Origin: Labrenzia sp. CE80
Lineage (GTDB): Bacteria; Pseudomonadota; Alphaproteobacteria; Rhizobiales; Stappiaceae
DNA: 64,000 bases
Assembly: GCF_009650605.1 (NCBI RefSeq)
Contig: NZ_WAJT01000001.1
Span: 744,001-808,000, forward strand
Direction: 5' to 3'
Shown here: positions 15,621-23,940 of the stretch, piece after piece
Layout of the letters: each line of letters starts with the position of its first letter
How positions within the stretch are numbered: the stretch's first letter is position 1
Position numbers and translations under genes: made by a program
Notes under the pieces: generated by a model
What the model was told of the DNA's origin: nothing
Seen by the model: the letters and a program-made list of their open reading frames with translations, nothing else
Database searches by the model: none

Positions 15621-16063
15621 TGCTGCTGGAGCCTCGGGATCCGAACTGGGAACGGCGCGTGCGGCAAAGTTTCGCCAGGCAACCCTTCATGGCGCACCTG
15701 GGAGCAAGTCTGGCCCATCTTGCGCCCGGTGCTGTCGATATCCAACTGCAGCTCAGGCCCGAACTCACCCAGCAGCATGGCTTTTTTCACGCCGGAGCCA
15801 CGTCTTCGGTGGCAGATTCTGCGGCCGGATATGCGGCGCTCACGCTGTTCCCGGCAGGAACCGGAATCCTGACGAGCGAGTTCAAGGTCAATCTTCTCAA
15901 TCCGGCGAAGGCATCGCGGATCGTGGCTCGCGGACGGGTCATCAAGCCCGGCCGGACGCTGACCGTTTGCCGTGCCGATGTCTTTGGTCTGGACGATGAT
16001 GATCAATCGCATATCTCCACCTGCCTTTTCACCCTGATGTGCCTTGAAGGCATGGAGGACTGA
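15620..16063 (+). CDS. PaaI-type hotdog-fold thioesterase
   Basis: A 147-residue hotdog protein with the PaaI signature QQHGFFHAGATSSVADSAAG, in which the histidine, glycine and aspartate line the active site, and LTSEFKVNLLNPA afterwards. Such enzymes hydrolyse acyl-CoA esters. Its start overlaps the LiuR-like regulator's stop (TGATG), so they are translated from one message. It may release CoA from intermediates of the branched-chain pathway; the substrate is not known. Confidence 0.88.
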   Translation: MLLEPRDPNWERRVRQSFARQPFMAHLGASLAHLAPGAVDIQLQLRPELTQQHGFFHAGATSSVADSAAGYAALTLFPAGTGILTSEFKVNLLNPAKASRIVARGRVIKPGRTLTVCRADVFGLDDDDQSHISTCLFTLMCLEGMED

Positions 16064-16068
16064 ACTCA

Positions 16069-16509
16069 ATGAGCGACGCAACGATCCGGCCTTTGTCAGC
16101 ATCCGATAGGGCCGAATGGGGCCGTCTCTGGCAAGATTACCTGACATTCTACAAGCAGGATCTGGCTCCGGCGGTGACCGACGGCCTGTTCGAGAGGCTT
16201 CTGGGCGAGGGTGGGCATTTTGGTATTGTGGCCGAGCTTGACGGCAGGCTTGTGGGCCTTGTGCACTCCCTGCCGCACGCAAGTACCTGGTCGCTCGAGC
16301 CTACTTGCTATCTGGAAGACCTCTACGTCGACGAGACCCTGCGCGGCGGCGGTGTCGGGCGCAAGCTGATCGAGGCTGTCTCCGCGGAGGCGGAACGGCT
16401 CGGTTGCTACAAGATCTATTGGCACACCGAAGAAGGAAATGCCCGGGCGCGCCAGCTTTACGACCGGATCGGGACTTTGAGCGATTTCGTCAAATACGAC
16501 CGGCCTTAG
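16069..16509 (+). CDS. GNAT-family N-acetyltransferase
   Basis: A 146-residue GNAT enzyme. The acetyl-CoA motif A is seen in LYVDETLRGGGVGRKLIEAV (about residues 87-106), preceded by the strand CYLEDLYV, with a C-terminal NARARQLYDRIG motif. It lies five bases after the thioesterase in the LiuR-type gene run. The acceptor substrate is not known. The start ATG 16069 directly precedes the conserved ATIRPLSASD. Confidence 0.88.
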   Translation: MSDATIRPLSASDRAEWGRLWQDYLTFYKQDLAPAVTDGLFERLLGEGGHFGIVAELDGRLVGLVHSLPHASTWSLEPTCYLEDLYVDETLRGGGVGRKLIEAVSAEAERLGCYKIYWHTEEGNARARQLYDRIGTLSDFVKYDRP

Positions 16510-16552
16510 GCCGCTCAACAGCAAGCAGACTGTCTCTGGGAGGAGATACACC

Positions 16553-17725
16553 ATGATCCGCAACGACTTTCCGTCCTTCAATTTCAACCTGGGCGAAACG
16601 GCTGACATGCTGCGCGACAGCGTGCGTGCGTTTTCGCAGGACCGGATCGCGCCGCTGGCAGAGAGGATCGATCGGGAGGACTGGTTCCCGCGCGAACTCT
16701 GGCCTGAAATGGGCGAGATGGGTCTTCACGGCATCACCGTGGAAGAGGACTGGGGCGGTTCCGGTCTCGGCTATCTTGAGCATTGCATCGCCATGGAGGA
16801 GGTCAGCCGGGCCTCCGCTTCCATCGGCCTGAGCTATGGCGCGCATTCCAATCTTTGCGTTAATCAGCTGCGCCGCTGGGGCACCGATGAGCAGAAGACG
16901 CGCTATCTGTCCAAGCTGATTTCCGGTGAACATGTGGGTGCTCTGGCCATGTCGGAGCCAGGCGCCGGGTCCGACGTCGTTTCCATGAAGCTCCGCGCCG
17001 AAAAGAAGGGCGACAAATACATTCTCAACGGCACCAAGATGTGGATCACCAATGGTCCCTGCGCGGACACGCTGATCATCTATGCCAAGACCGATCCGGA
17101 CGCAGGGCCCAAGGGCATGACCGCGTTCCTGGTCGAGAAGGATTTTCCGGGCTTTTCCGTCGCTCAGAAGCTCGACAAACTCGGCATGCGTGGGTCTGAA
17201 ACCGGCGAACTGGTGTTTCAGGACTGCGAGGTTCCGGAAGAAAACGTGCTTGCCGAAGTCGGCAAGGGCGTCAATGTGCTGATGTCGGGTCTCGACTATG
17301 AGCGCGCCGTCCTGTCGGCAGGCGCGGTCGGCATCATGCAGGCGGCCATGGATGTGGTGATCCCCTACATTCACGAGCGCGAGCAGTTCGGACAGCCCAT
17401 CGGCACCTTCCAGCTGGTGCAGGGCAAGGTCGCGGACATGTATGTCGCCATGAATGCCACCAAGTCCTATGTCTATGCGGTGGCCCAGGCCTGTGACCGG
17501 GGCGAGACCACCCGCGAAGATGCGGCCGGGGCGATCCTTTTTGCTGCGGAGAACGCCACCAAGCTTGCCCTCGATGCGATTCAGCTTCTGGGCGGCAACG
17601 GCTACATCAATGATTATCCGACCGGTCGCTTGTTGCGCGATGCCAAGCTATATGAAATCGGCGCAGGGACCTCGGAAATCCGCCGCATGCTGATTGGCCG
17701 GGAGCTGTTCAACAAGACCAAATAG
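16553..17725 (+). CDS. ivd: isovaleryl-CoA dehydrogenase
   Basis: A 390-residue FAD acyl-CoA dehydrogenase. Markers are GLSYGAHSNLCVNQL in the N-terminal domain, the signature ALAMSEPGAGSDVVSMKL, KMWITNGPCADTLI, and the C-terminal TAP-like QLLGGNGYINDYPTGRLLRDAKLY. High match to the isovaleryl group, including LDYERAVLSAGAVGIMQA, in which the catalytic glutamate lies on helix G (LDYE), as in isovaleryl-CoA dehydrogenases. It converts isovaleryl-CoA to 3-methylcrotonyl-CoA in leucine breakdown, passing electrons to ETF. GGAGGAGA precedes ATG. The carboxylase and hydratase genes of the liu pathway do not follow here. Confidence 0.93.
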   Translation: MIRNDFPSFNFNLGETADMLRDSVRAFSQDRIAPLAERIDREDWFPRELWPEMGEMGLHGITVEEDWGGSGLGYLEHCIAMEEVSRASASIGLSYGAHSNLCVNQLRRWGTDEQKTRYLSKLISGEHVGALAMSEPGAGSDVVSMKLRAEKKGDKYILNGTKMWITNGPCADTLIIYAKTDPDAGPKGMTAFLVEKDFPGFSVAQKLDKLGMRGSETGELVFQDCEVPEENVLAEVGKGVNVLMSGLDYERAVLSAGAVGIMQAAMDVVIPYIHEREQFGQPIGTFQLVQGKVADMYVAMNATKSYVYAVAQACDRGETTREDAAGAILFAAENATKLALDAIQLLGGNGYINDYPTGRLLRDAKLYEIGAGTSEIRRMLIGRELFNKTK

Positions 17726-17866
17726 GCCCTGGACCTTTCCAGCTCGGCTGATCGCGAAAATGACCTGCGCAGTCCTGTCAAAAATGCTAGGAGATATCTT
17801 TCCCTGTAACCTAGGCACGCTCGGCCCAAGGGCTGCTTTTGCGCATAACGATCAATTGGAACCCGG

Positions 17867-18493
17867 ATGGATCTGACGCTTTTTCTCGCTTTTCTTGCCG
17901 CGACAACGGTGATCATCGCGACGCCGGGGCCGGCCGTGGCTCTGGCGTCCAGCCTTGCGGTGCGGCATGGGCCCAAGGCGGCCATGGCAAGCGTTGCCGG
18001 CGACGCGCTTGGTTCGGTTGTGCATATCGTCGTTGCCGTTCTCAGTCTGTCGGCTCTCTTGAGTGTCGCCAGCCAGATCCTGCCGGCGCTGCAAATCATA
18101 GGCGGGCTGTATATCCTCTATCTTGCCTATTCGGCCTTCACGGCAAAACCCCATGCGCCTGAGGAAAACGCCGTTCACCGGGGATATCGCTCGGCCTTTA
18201 TCAGCGGGTTCTTCTCCTGCGTGAGTAACCCGAAGGCCATTGTCTTTTTCGCGGCGCTGTTTCCGAGTTTCATATCACCGGAGCACGATGTCCTGTCGCA
18301 GTCCTTCATCTACGGATTGATCTTTGTCGTCCTGGATGGCGCGTCGATCATGGCCTATGCGATGCTGGCACTCGCAGCGCTCAGATCGCCGCTTGGCAGC
18401 CGCATCAATGTGGACAAATTGAGCGGCGCGGGCCTTTTCGGGATTGGTGTGTTCCTGATTTTCAAAGGCTATCGGGACCTGCGGGCCGTCTAA
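17867..18493 (+). CDS. LysE/RhtB-family amino-acid exporter
   Basis: A 208-residue inner-membrane protein with six predicted helices and the LysE/RhtB signature TPGPAVALASSLAVRHGPKA at residues 22-41, then GDALGSVVHIVVAVL and FFSCVSNPKAIVFFAALFP. These proteins export amino acids such as homoserine, threonine or lysine. The start ATG 17867 has a short GGA stretch upstream. It is monocistronic. Confidence 0.92.
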   Translation: MDLTLFLAFLAATTVIIATPGPAVALASSLAVRHGPKAAMASVAGDALGSVVHIVVAVLSLSALLSVASQILPALQIIGGLYILYLAYSAFTAKPHAPEENAVHRGYRSAFISGFFSCVSNPKAIVFFAALFPSFISPEHDVLSQSFIYGLIFVVLDGASIMAYAMLALAALRSPLGSRINVDKLSGAGLFGIGVFLIFKGYRDLRAV

Positions 18494-19068
18494 AGCGAAG
18501 GCAGGGTGTTTTCGTCAGGCCGGCCAGGGACAGTGAGGTCAACACCAGGTCCGCCGCAGGATGTCTCCCCGGCGTTTTGGCTTTTGTGGTCTCCCGCCAA
18601 AAACGAGATGGCAGGCGCTCCGCACTTGCCGGGCGTTGGTTGGGAATGTGGGATGTGACAAGGCCGTTGCGCCTGCCCGGATTTCGTGTCCCAAATGACT
18701 GAACGTGCGTCTTTCTCTTTTCTGCGCTCCGGAAGTAGAGCGTCCTCCGGTTTGCCAGATACGAAACGCGCCTGAGACGTGCAGCGTCACTCCCCGCTGC
18801 AAACCCAAGCTGCCAGTCACCGGCGCCGTCTGCCGTCCGTTACACGGCAGAAAGCCCCTCGAAACCCGGTCCCTGCCACCGCGAACGGACGGTCCGAACT
18901 CGGCCCCGTGATGACAGGAACGGGATCAATGATACGGCAGGTTCTGAGGGCGAGGATAAGTTTCGGCTATTCACGGGCAGAGATCGTGTTTTCAATGCCT
19001 TGGGAAGTGCCTATCCCTGCCGAAATGAGGGATAAGCCTTGAGTAGCCCCTCCGCCGTCATCCACGCG
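18494..19068. other. 575-base stretch without a supported gene
   Basis: Several short open frames occur on both strands, but none has family-like sequence, a good ribosome-binding site or a partner. I see no repeat or hairpin of note. Confidence 0.6.
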
Positions 19069-19431
19069 TTATGCGTCTTCGGAGAGAGCCGCGCGGAGGG
19101 TGGCAAGGCGGGCGTGAACGGCGTCGCGTTTGGCGTCGAGATCTGCCCTGAGCCGCTCGATCTGCTCAAGCTTGCCGAGCAGCTGCGCGATGCCGCCCTC
19201 GCAAGGGCCGTCGCCCTCGTCGGACAGGCAGGCCGCCATAGCTCGGATCTCGCGGGTCGAAAACCCGGTGGCAATCAGGTCGCGGATGCGGGTCGCGCGG
19301 CGCAAGTCTGCGGCGTCATAGCTGCGATAGCCATTGTCCGCGCGGCCCGTCTCCATAAGTCCGGATTGTTCGTAGTGGCGTAGCATGCGTTCCGTGATGC
19401 CAAGCCGATCGGCTGCTTCCTTGATCTGCAT
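19069..19431 (-). CDS. MerR-family regulator
   Basis: A 120-residue MerR regulator: KEAADRLGITERMLRHYEQS (helix-turn-helix), NGYRSYDAADLRRATRIRDL, ATGFSTREIRAMAACLSD, then a coiled coil. A single Cys (GPCEGG) lies in the linker, so it is not a classic metal or SoxR-type sensor with a cysteine cluster. GGAG precedes ATG 19431. It reads away from its own promoter, whose elements are repeated in front of the neighbouring SDR gene, so it probably controls both. Confidence 0.85.
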   Translation of the reverse strand: MQIKEAADRLGITERMLRHYEQSGLMETGRADNGYRSYDAADLRRATRIRDLIATGFSTREIRAMAACLSDEGDGPCEGGIAQLLGKLEQIERLRADLDAKRDAVHARLATLRAALSEDA

Positions 19432-19452
19432 TTGGGCTCCTTTCGGGAGGCG

Positions 19453-19483
19453 TCTAGCACCTTAACACTAGTGTCAAGGTCAA
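19453..19483 (-). promoter_or_regulatory. MerR-type promoter of the regulator
   Basis: On the minus strand, TTGACC (19483-19478) and GCTAGA (19458-19453) are separated by 19 bases that contain the palindrome CCTTGACACTAGTGTTAAGG. The overlong spacer with a central dyad is the hallmark of MerR-activated promoters. Confidence 0.75.
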
Positions 19484-19516
19484 GCCTCCCTTTCAAGAAA
19501 GCAAGCGCAAAGCACC

Positions 19517-20281
19517 CTAGCTCCGCTGCGACCAGCCGCCGTCAACCGTGAGCACCTGGCCGGTGAGCCATTCGTTTTCGGCGCTCCCCAGGCGCAAGAT
19601 CCATGGCACCAGATCGGACGCTTCGCCCCGCCGGCCGAGGGGAATTTGGGCCGCCTCTGTCTCCTCGACCGAGCGTGCAATGTCTACCGGCAGTCCCATC
19701 ATGCCGGTTAGCGCGCCGCTTTTGACCGGGCCGGGGGAGACCGCGTTGACCCTTATGCCGTGCGCGGCCAGTTCGAGTGCCCAGGACCGGGTCAGATGCT
19801 CAAGCGCGGCCTTGGTGGCCGCATAGTGAGCAAGGCCCGGCGAGGCGTTTTGAGACAGGGCGGTTCCGATGTTGACGACGGTGCCCTTGGTGGCAGTGAG
19901 GGCGGCCTGGGCGTCCTTCAACAGGAGAGACGGGCCAACGATGTTCACCGCGCAAATGTTGGACAAGACCTCCCCGTCATAGGCTTCGATCGGAAGCGGT
20001 TTGCCCGCGCCCGCATTGTTGACGAGGAGGTCCAGTCGGCCCCATAGGTGCGTTGCCGCCTCGACAATGCGCTTACCGGCGGCCGGATCGGCGCTGTCGG
20101 CCTGAACCGCTTCGATCGCTGGGTTCTTGTCCGCGACGTCGGCTAGCCTTGCGCCGTCACGGCCTGTGATGACCACATTGGCGCCCCGTTCAGTCAACGC
20201 CAGTGCCGTCGCCCGCCCGATGCCCGAGCTTCCGCCGGTCACGATGGCGACCTTGCCTTGCCAGTTTGTCTGTTCACTCAT
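19517..20281 (-). CDS. short-chain dehydrogenase/reductase
   Basis: A 254-residue classical SDR. It has the cofactor motif VTGGSSGIGRATAL at residues 14-27, NNAG in LLVNNAGAGKP, the catalytic serine region NIGTALSQNAS, and YAATKAALEHL with the catalytic YxxxK. The C-terminal LTGQVLTVDGGWSQ is standard. The second half of the first beta-strand/Asp-Arg pattern (ITGRDGARL) suggests NADP(H). Its promoter copies the MerR-type arrangement of the adjacent regulator, so it is likely the regulator's target. Substrate unknown. Confidence 0.92.
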   Translation of the reverse strand: MSEQTNWQGKVAIVTGGSSGIGRATALALTERGANVVITGRDGARLADVADKNPAIEAVQADSADPAAGKRIVEAATHLWGRLDLLVNNAGAGKPLPIEAYDGEVLSNICAVNIVGPSLLLKDAQAALTATKGTVVNIGTALSQNASPGLAHYAATKAALEHLTRSWALELAAHGIRVNAVSPGPVKSGALTGMMGLPVDIARSVEETEAAQIPLGRRGEASDLVPWILRLGSAENEWLTGQVLTVDGGWSQRS

Positions 20282-20329
20282 CTCGGTCTGTTTCCCTGAT
20301 TTGACTGCGCATATGCGCGATGAGCCGGT

Positions 20330-20360
20330 GCTAACCGATTGACGTTAGTGTCAGGGTCAA
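20330..20360 (-). promoter_or_regulatory. MerR-type promoter of the SDR gene
   Basis: On the minus strand, TTGACC (20360-20355) and GTTAGC (20335-20330) are separated by exactly 19 bases with the dyad TGACACTAACGTCA. It parallels the promoter at 19453-19483, with GGCTTGACC and TGACACTA shared. Confidence 0.72.
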
Positions 20361-20495
20361 GCCTGAATTTCACGAGCTGATTTCCGCGGTTCTGACTGTT
20401 GCTGCAGAATTTTTCATTCTTTTTTCAAGTCATGTCGAAATCGCAAAGGGCCGAACGTCATGGGGGTGTCGAAACCCAAGTGAGGTGCTTTGAGA

Positions 20496-20888
20496 ATGAG
20501 TTTTTATGTCACCACCCTGGTCGCGCTTGCGCTGACGCCCATCTGGCTCGTGCTCTGGATGGGCGTTACATCCGCGCGGTCGGGATTTGAAACCTCCATC
20601 GGCGATGGCGGTCATTCAGCGCTTTTGCTCAAAATCCGCCGTCATGGCAATTTCATCGAATGGGTGCCTTTTACGCTCATCCTGATGTTGCTTGCCGAGG
20701 CCCAGGGAGCCGGCAGCTTCTGGCTTCTTGCAGCGGGTGGTCTGCTGGTTCTTGGCCGGCTTGCGCATCCCTTTGGGCTCAAGGAAACTGAAGTCCATCA
20801 CCCGTTGCGGTATGTGGGCAATGGAACAAATTTTCTGGCGGTTGTTCTTCTGTTTGGAACACTGGCGCGGCTCCACTTTGGTTTTTGA
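20496..20888 (+). CDS. MAPEG-family membrane protein
   Basis: A 130-residue four-helix membrane protein of the MAPEG family (microsomal glutathione transferase and leukotriene synthase relatives). The stretch LKIRRHGNFIEWVPFTLILM carries the family's Arg-x-x-x-Asn-x-x-E glutathione-binding pattern, and GRLAHPFGL and RYVGNGTNF follow. GAGG lies about ten bases before ATG 20496. It is 35 bases upstream of the DGPF-protein gene and may be co-transcribed. Enzymatic activity is not proven by sequence. Confidence 0.85.
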   Translation: MSFYVTTLVALALTPIWLVLWMGVTSARSGFETSIGDGGHSALLLKIRRHGNFIEWVPFTLILMLLAEAQGAGSFWLLAAGGLLVLGRLAHPFGLKETEVHHPLRYVGNGTNFLAVVLLFGTLARLHFGF

Positions 20889-20923
20889 TAGTGTTCAACC
20901 GACTTTGAAATGAGGATGACGTG

Positions 20924-21283
20924 ATGAAATATCTGATGTTGATCTACGCCGACCCTGCAAACGAGCCCGTTTATGGCACGCCGGAATTCGAGAAGATGAT
21001 GGCCGGTTACATGTCCTTGAGCGAGAAGATGGCAGCCGATGGTGTGATGCTCGCAGGCGAGGGGCTGAAGGAGGCCGAGACAAGCACAACCTTGCGCGTG
21101 CGCGGTGAAAAGGTCGAGACCATGGATGGCCCCTTCGCGGAGACCAAGGAACATCTCGGCGGTTTTTATCTCATCGATGTTCCCGATCTCGATGCGGCTT
21201 TGAAATATGCAGCTCTGATCCCAAGCGCTGAATACGGCACTGTCGAAGTGCGTCCGGTGATGGACTATCCTGACGCCGGCTAG
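20924..21283 (+). CDS. DGPF-domain (YCII-related) protein partnered with an ECF sigma factor
   Basis: A 119-residue protein with the YCII-related fold and the DGPF signature in ETMDGPFAETKEHLGGFYLI. These proteins are consistently encoded next to ECF42-group sigma factors, as here, where the sigma gene follows by about 30 bases. They are the usual targets or partners of that sigma factor, though their biochemical role is unknown. I take ATG 20924 (GAGGATGAC upstream) rather than the GTG three bases earlier. Confidence 0.9.
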   Translation: MKYLMLIYADPANEPVYGTPEFEKMMAGYMSLSEKMAADGVMLAGEGLKEAETSTTLRVRGEKVETMDGPFAETKEHLGGFYLIDVPDLDAALKYAALIPSAEYGTVEVRPVMDYPDAG

Positions 21284-21314
21284 CACAGGATCTGGCACTC
21301 AACTGGACTGAACC

Positions 21315-22538
21315 ATGACCGCCCCTGCCTCCAACGCCATTGCTGTTACGAAGATCCTCGGCAAGCTGGCGCGCGAAGAGCAGGGGCGGTTGCTGTCGAT
21401 CCTCATCGGCAAGCTGCGCGACTTTCAGCTCGCCGAAGATGTTCTGCAGGATGCCATGGTGTCCGCCGTCTCCCATTGGGGGCGCAATGGCTTGCCGAAG
21501 TCGCCTCAGGCCTGGCTGCTTCAGGTGGCGCACCGCAAGGCGATCGACCGGATCCGGCGCACAAAAACGGCAGAGCTGGCCGGGGCTGATCTTGCCCTGT
21601 TGATGGAAGAGGCTGCCGGGCAGGACGACAATCCGTACATTCCCGACGAACGATTGCGGCTGATCTTCACCTGCTGCCATCCGGCGCTGGAGCGCAAGTC
21701 ACAGGTCGCGCTGACGCTCCGGACCCTGGGCGGACTGACGACGGAAGAGATCGCGCGGGCCTTTCTGGACCGGGACACAACCATGGGCCAGCGCCTGTCG
21801 CGGGCCAAGACCAAGGTGGCGGCAGCAGGCATTCCCTATGAAGTGCCAGGCCCCGAGCAATGGCCGGCGCGGCTGGATGCGGTGTTGGGGGTTGTCTATC
21901 TGATCTTCACCACGGGCCATGCGGGAGCGGCTGACGATGGCCGGGACCTGGCGCAGGAAGCACTTTTTCTCTGCCGTCTGCTGAACAACCTTCGGCCGGA
22001 TGATCCTGAAATCGAGGGCTGCCTTGCGCTGTTGACCATCAATCATGCGCGCCGGGCGGCCAGGCTTGATGATGCGGGCGTGCGAATTGCCCTTCTCGAT
22101 CAGGATCGTTCGCTTTGGGAGGCGTCTGAACTCAAGGAGGGGATTGCCCTCGTTGAGGTTGCCTTGAGCCGCGGGCAGCTGGGGCCCTATCAGATCAAGG
22201 CAGCGATTGCGGCCTGTCACTGCGAAGGCGACACGCCTGACTGGGCGCAGATCCTGTTGCTCTATGACGAGTTGCTGGCTTTTGAACCGACCGACGTCGT
22301 TCGGCTCAACCGCGCTGTGGCCCTGGCAGAGGCCGGAGGTCTCGAGGCTGCGATCCGCATCGTGGACGGTCTTGAGCCGAGCCTTTCGGATTACCAGCCG
22401 TTCCATGCAGCCCGGGCGGAGCTTTTTGCGCGGGCCGGAAACCTCGAATCGGCGAGGGTCGCCTACGAACAAGCGATCACCTTGGCACCGAACGCAGCTG
22501 ACAGCCTGTTTTTACAGGGCCGTCTGTTTCTTCTATGA
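21315..22538 (+). CDS. ECF sigma factor, ECF42-type with C-terminal TPR-like domain
   Basis: A 407-residue extracytoplasmic-function sigma factor. Region 2 lies in about residues 20-85 (FQLAEDVLQDAMVSAVSHW, QAWLLQVAHRKAIDRIRR), region 4 in about 115-170 (LTLRTLGGLTTEEIARAFL, MGQRLSRAKTKVAAAGI). It then has a 230-residue helical extension with tetratricopeptide-like pairs (LARAGNLESARVAYEQAIT), typical of ECF42. There is no anti-sigma gene; in this group the extension itself regulates activity. The DGPF gene directly upstream fits ECF42 gene context. Confidence 0.92.
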   Translation: MTAPASNAIAVTKILGKLAREEQGRLLSILIGKLRDFQLAEDVLQDAMVSAVSHWGRNGLPKSPQAWLLQVAHRKAIDRIRRTKTAELAGADLALLMEEAAGQDDNPYIPDERLRLIFTCCHPALERKSQVALTLRTLGGLTTEEIARAFLDRDTTMGQRLSRAKTKVAAAGIPYEVPGPEQWPARLDAVLGVVYLIFTTGHAGAADDGRDLAQEALFLCRLLNNLRPDDPEIEGCLALLTINHARRAARLDDAGVRIALLDQDRSLWEASELKEGIALVEVALSRGQLGPYQIKAAIAACHCEGDTPDWAQILLLYDELLAFEPTDVVRLNRAVALAEAGGLEAAIRIVDGLEPSLSDYQPFHAARAELFARAGNLESARVAYEQAITLAPNAADSLFLQGRLFLL

Positions 22539-22756
22539 GCTGGAGCAATTGCACCCCGACTGTTTGCTCACCTTATCGGGTTCGATCCACTTGGGAATGA
22601 GCGTACTGCGAGTATTTGAGGGACATCGGTGTGCAAGCAATGCAGCTATTCAAAATTGAACGTTGAATGTCCTCTATATGGATGAAAAGAGCGCTTTCGT
22701 TGCCCTTGCAGAAATGGTCGGCTCTGTTCATCAGATATCAGTGCGACCTTGCGAGA

Positions 22757-22795
22757 ACAGGGTAGGGCTTCTTCCTTTGAGCCATACCCTGTTTT
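22757..22795 (+). terminator. terminator downstream of the sigma factor gene
   Basis: ACAGGGTA and TACCCTGT form the outer stem, GGCT and AGCC an inner stem, followed by TTTTC. The 218 bases before it (22539-22756) hold no gene I can support. Confidence 0.65.
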
Positions 22796-22809
22796 CAAGC
22801 TTCAGCCGG

Positions 22810-23820
22810 TCAAACCAAATTGCGCTCAATCAAGCTTTGTGCTGTAGCAATGTAGCCGTCGGTTATGGGTATTGGTGGGCGTCCCAACAACGCGCGACCT
22901 GGGGCTTCGTCCAGGCTCGGATTGTAGCCCAGCTCCCTCACATTTGCCCGGACATCCGCATCAACCAAAGCGTAAAGCCGGATAAGCCAGTCTGGGGCTT
23001 GAAACTTTGGCATTTTTTCGCGGTAGGCCGGGAATGCCTTTTTTAGACACTCTGCCATATCCATGATCGAATAAGCACCGAAGCTCGCTATCGTACGCGT
23101 ACCACTTGCGGCAGGCGCTGTAAGCGCGGCGACATGCATGTTCGCCAAATCCCGCACATCGACGGAGTGAAGATACAACTGCGGAGCCATCGGGACTTCG
23201 CCGCGAAAAAACCTTTGGAACAACGCTCCTGATGTTCCCGGATCAGAATCGAGCAATGGCCCCACAATAAAACCGGGGTTGATCACAGCCAGTTCGGTTG
23301 TGGTCGTTCCTGGTTGAAGGATGTCCCATGCCCGCTTTTCAGCGCGTATTTTGCTTTCCACATACGCATTGACATGCCCGTCGGGATCAGACCAATCCGA
23401 TGCATCCAGATGGGGTGGCCCAGCCTTTCCGCGCCCCGGCACGATCGCCGCAATCGAAGATGTTAGGACGACCCGCGTCACGCCTGCATTGCGGGCTGTG
23501 GACAATGCACGCTGTGTACCCTCAACTGCCGGGTTGATCAGCGTGGCTTTGTCCTTCGGCATGGATGTGACAAAGGGGGATGCGGCGTGCATTAGGTAGT
23601 CCACACCTGTGCAGGCTTCGTTCCAGCCCGCGTCCTTTGTCAGATCGAGCTCGACAAACTCCAGGTTGCTGATGTTGCCGCCGGCGGCTTCGATGGCTTG
23701 CGCAGTTGCGTCACGGCGTGAGGGCGTCCTCAAACTGCCGCGGACTTTATACCCCGCACGCAGCAAGGCCACGGCCAGATGACCACCCAAAAAACCAGTT
23801 ATGCCAGTGAGTAAAACCAT
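22810..23820 (-). CDS. NAD(P)-dependent epimerase/aldehyde reductase (dihydroflavonol-reductase-like)
   Basis: An extended SDR of about 336 residues. The Rossmann motif LLTGITGFLGGHLAVALL is at the start, then HAASPF, a serine-rich strand VVLTSSIAAIV, and YVESKIRAEKRAW carrying the catalytic YxxxK. This matches bacterial relatives of dihydroflavonol-4-reductase and yeast methylglyoxal/aldehyde reductase. ATG 23820 (MVLLTG) or the ATG two codons earlier are plausible starts. It is divergent from a TetR gene with a shared operator and less GC-rich than its surroundings, which suggests acquisition as a unit. Confidence 0.87.
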   Translation of the reverse strand: MVLLTGITGFLGGHLAVALLRAGYKVRGSLRTPSRRDATAQAIEAAGGNISNLEFVELDLTKDAGWNEACTGVDYLMHAASPFVTSMPKDKATLINPAVEGTQRALSTARNAGVTRVVLTSSIAAIVPGRGKAGPPHLDASDWSDPDGHVNAYVESKIRAEKRAWDILQPGTTTTELAVINPGFIVGPLLDSDPGTSGALFQRFFRGEVPMAPQLYLHSVDVRDLANMHVAALTAPAASGTRTIASFGAYSIMDMAECLKKAFPAYREKMPKFQAPDWLIRLYALVDADVRANVRELGYNPSLDEAPGRALLGRPPIPITDGYIATAQSLIERNLV

Positions 23821-23849
23821 TTTCATTGCGCTCTCCAAAATATTACCTA

Positions 23850-23877
23850 TTTTACGATAATGGTTCAAATCGTAAAA
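23850..23877. promoter_or_regulatory. TetR-type operator
   Basis: TTTTACGAT (23850-23858) and ATCGTAAAA (23869-23877) form a perfect nine-base inverted repeat around a ten-base spacer, between the divergent reductase and TetR genes. Confidence 0.75.
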
Positions 23878-23940
23878 TCAAGGAGCCGGAATTTATTTTC
23901 TATAATTGACCTTCGCGAACTGAAAACCGATGCTGGCGCC

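Noticed and set aside
22663..23046. 127-codon plus-strand frame after the sigma factor
   Set aside because: Most of it lies antisense to the reductase gene, it crosses a terminator, and it has no protein-like pattern.
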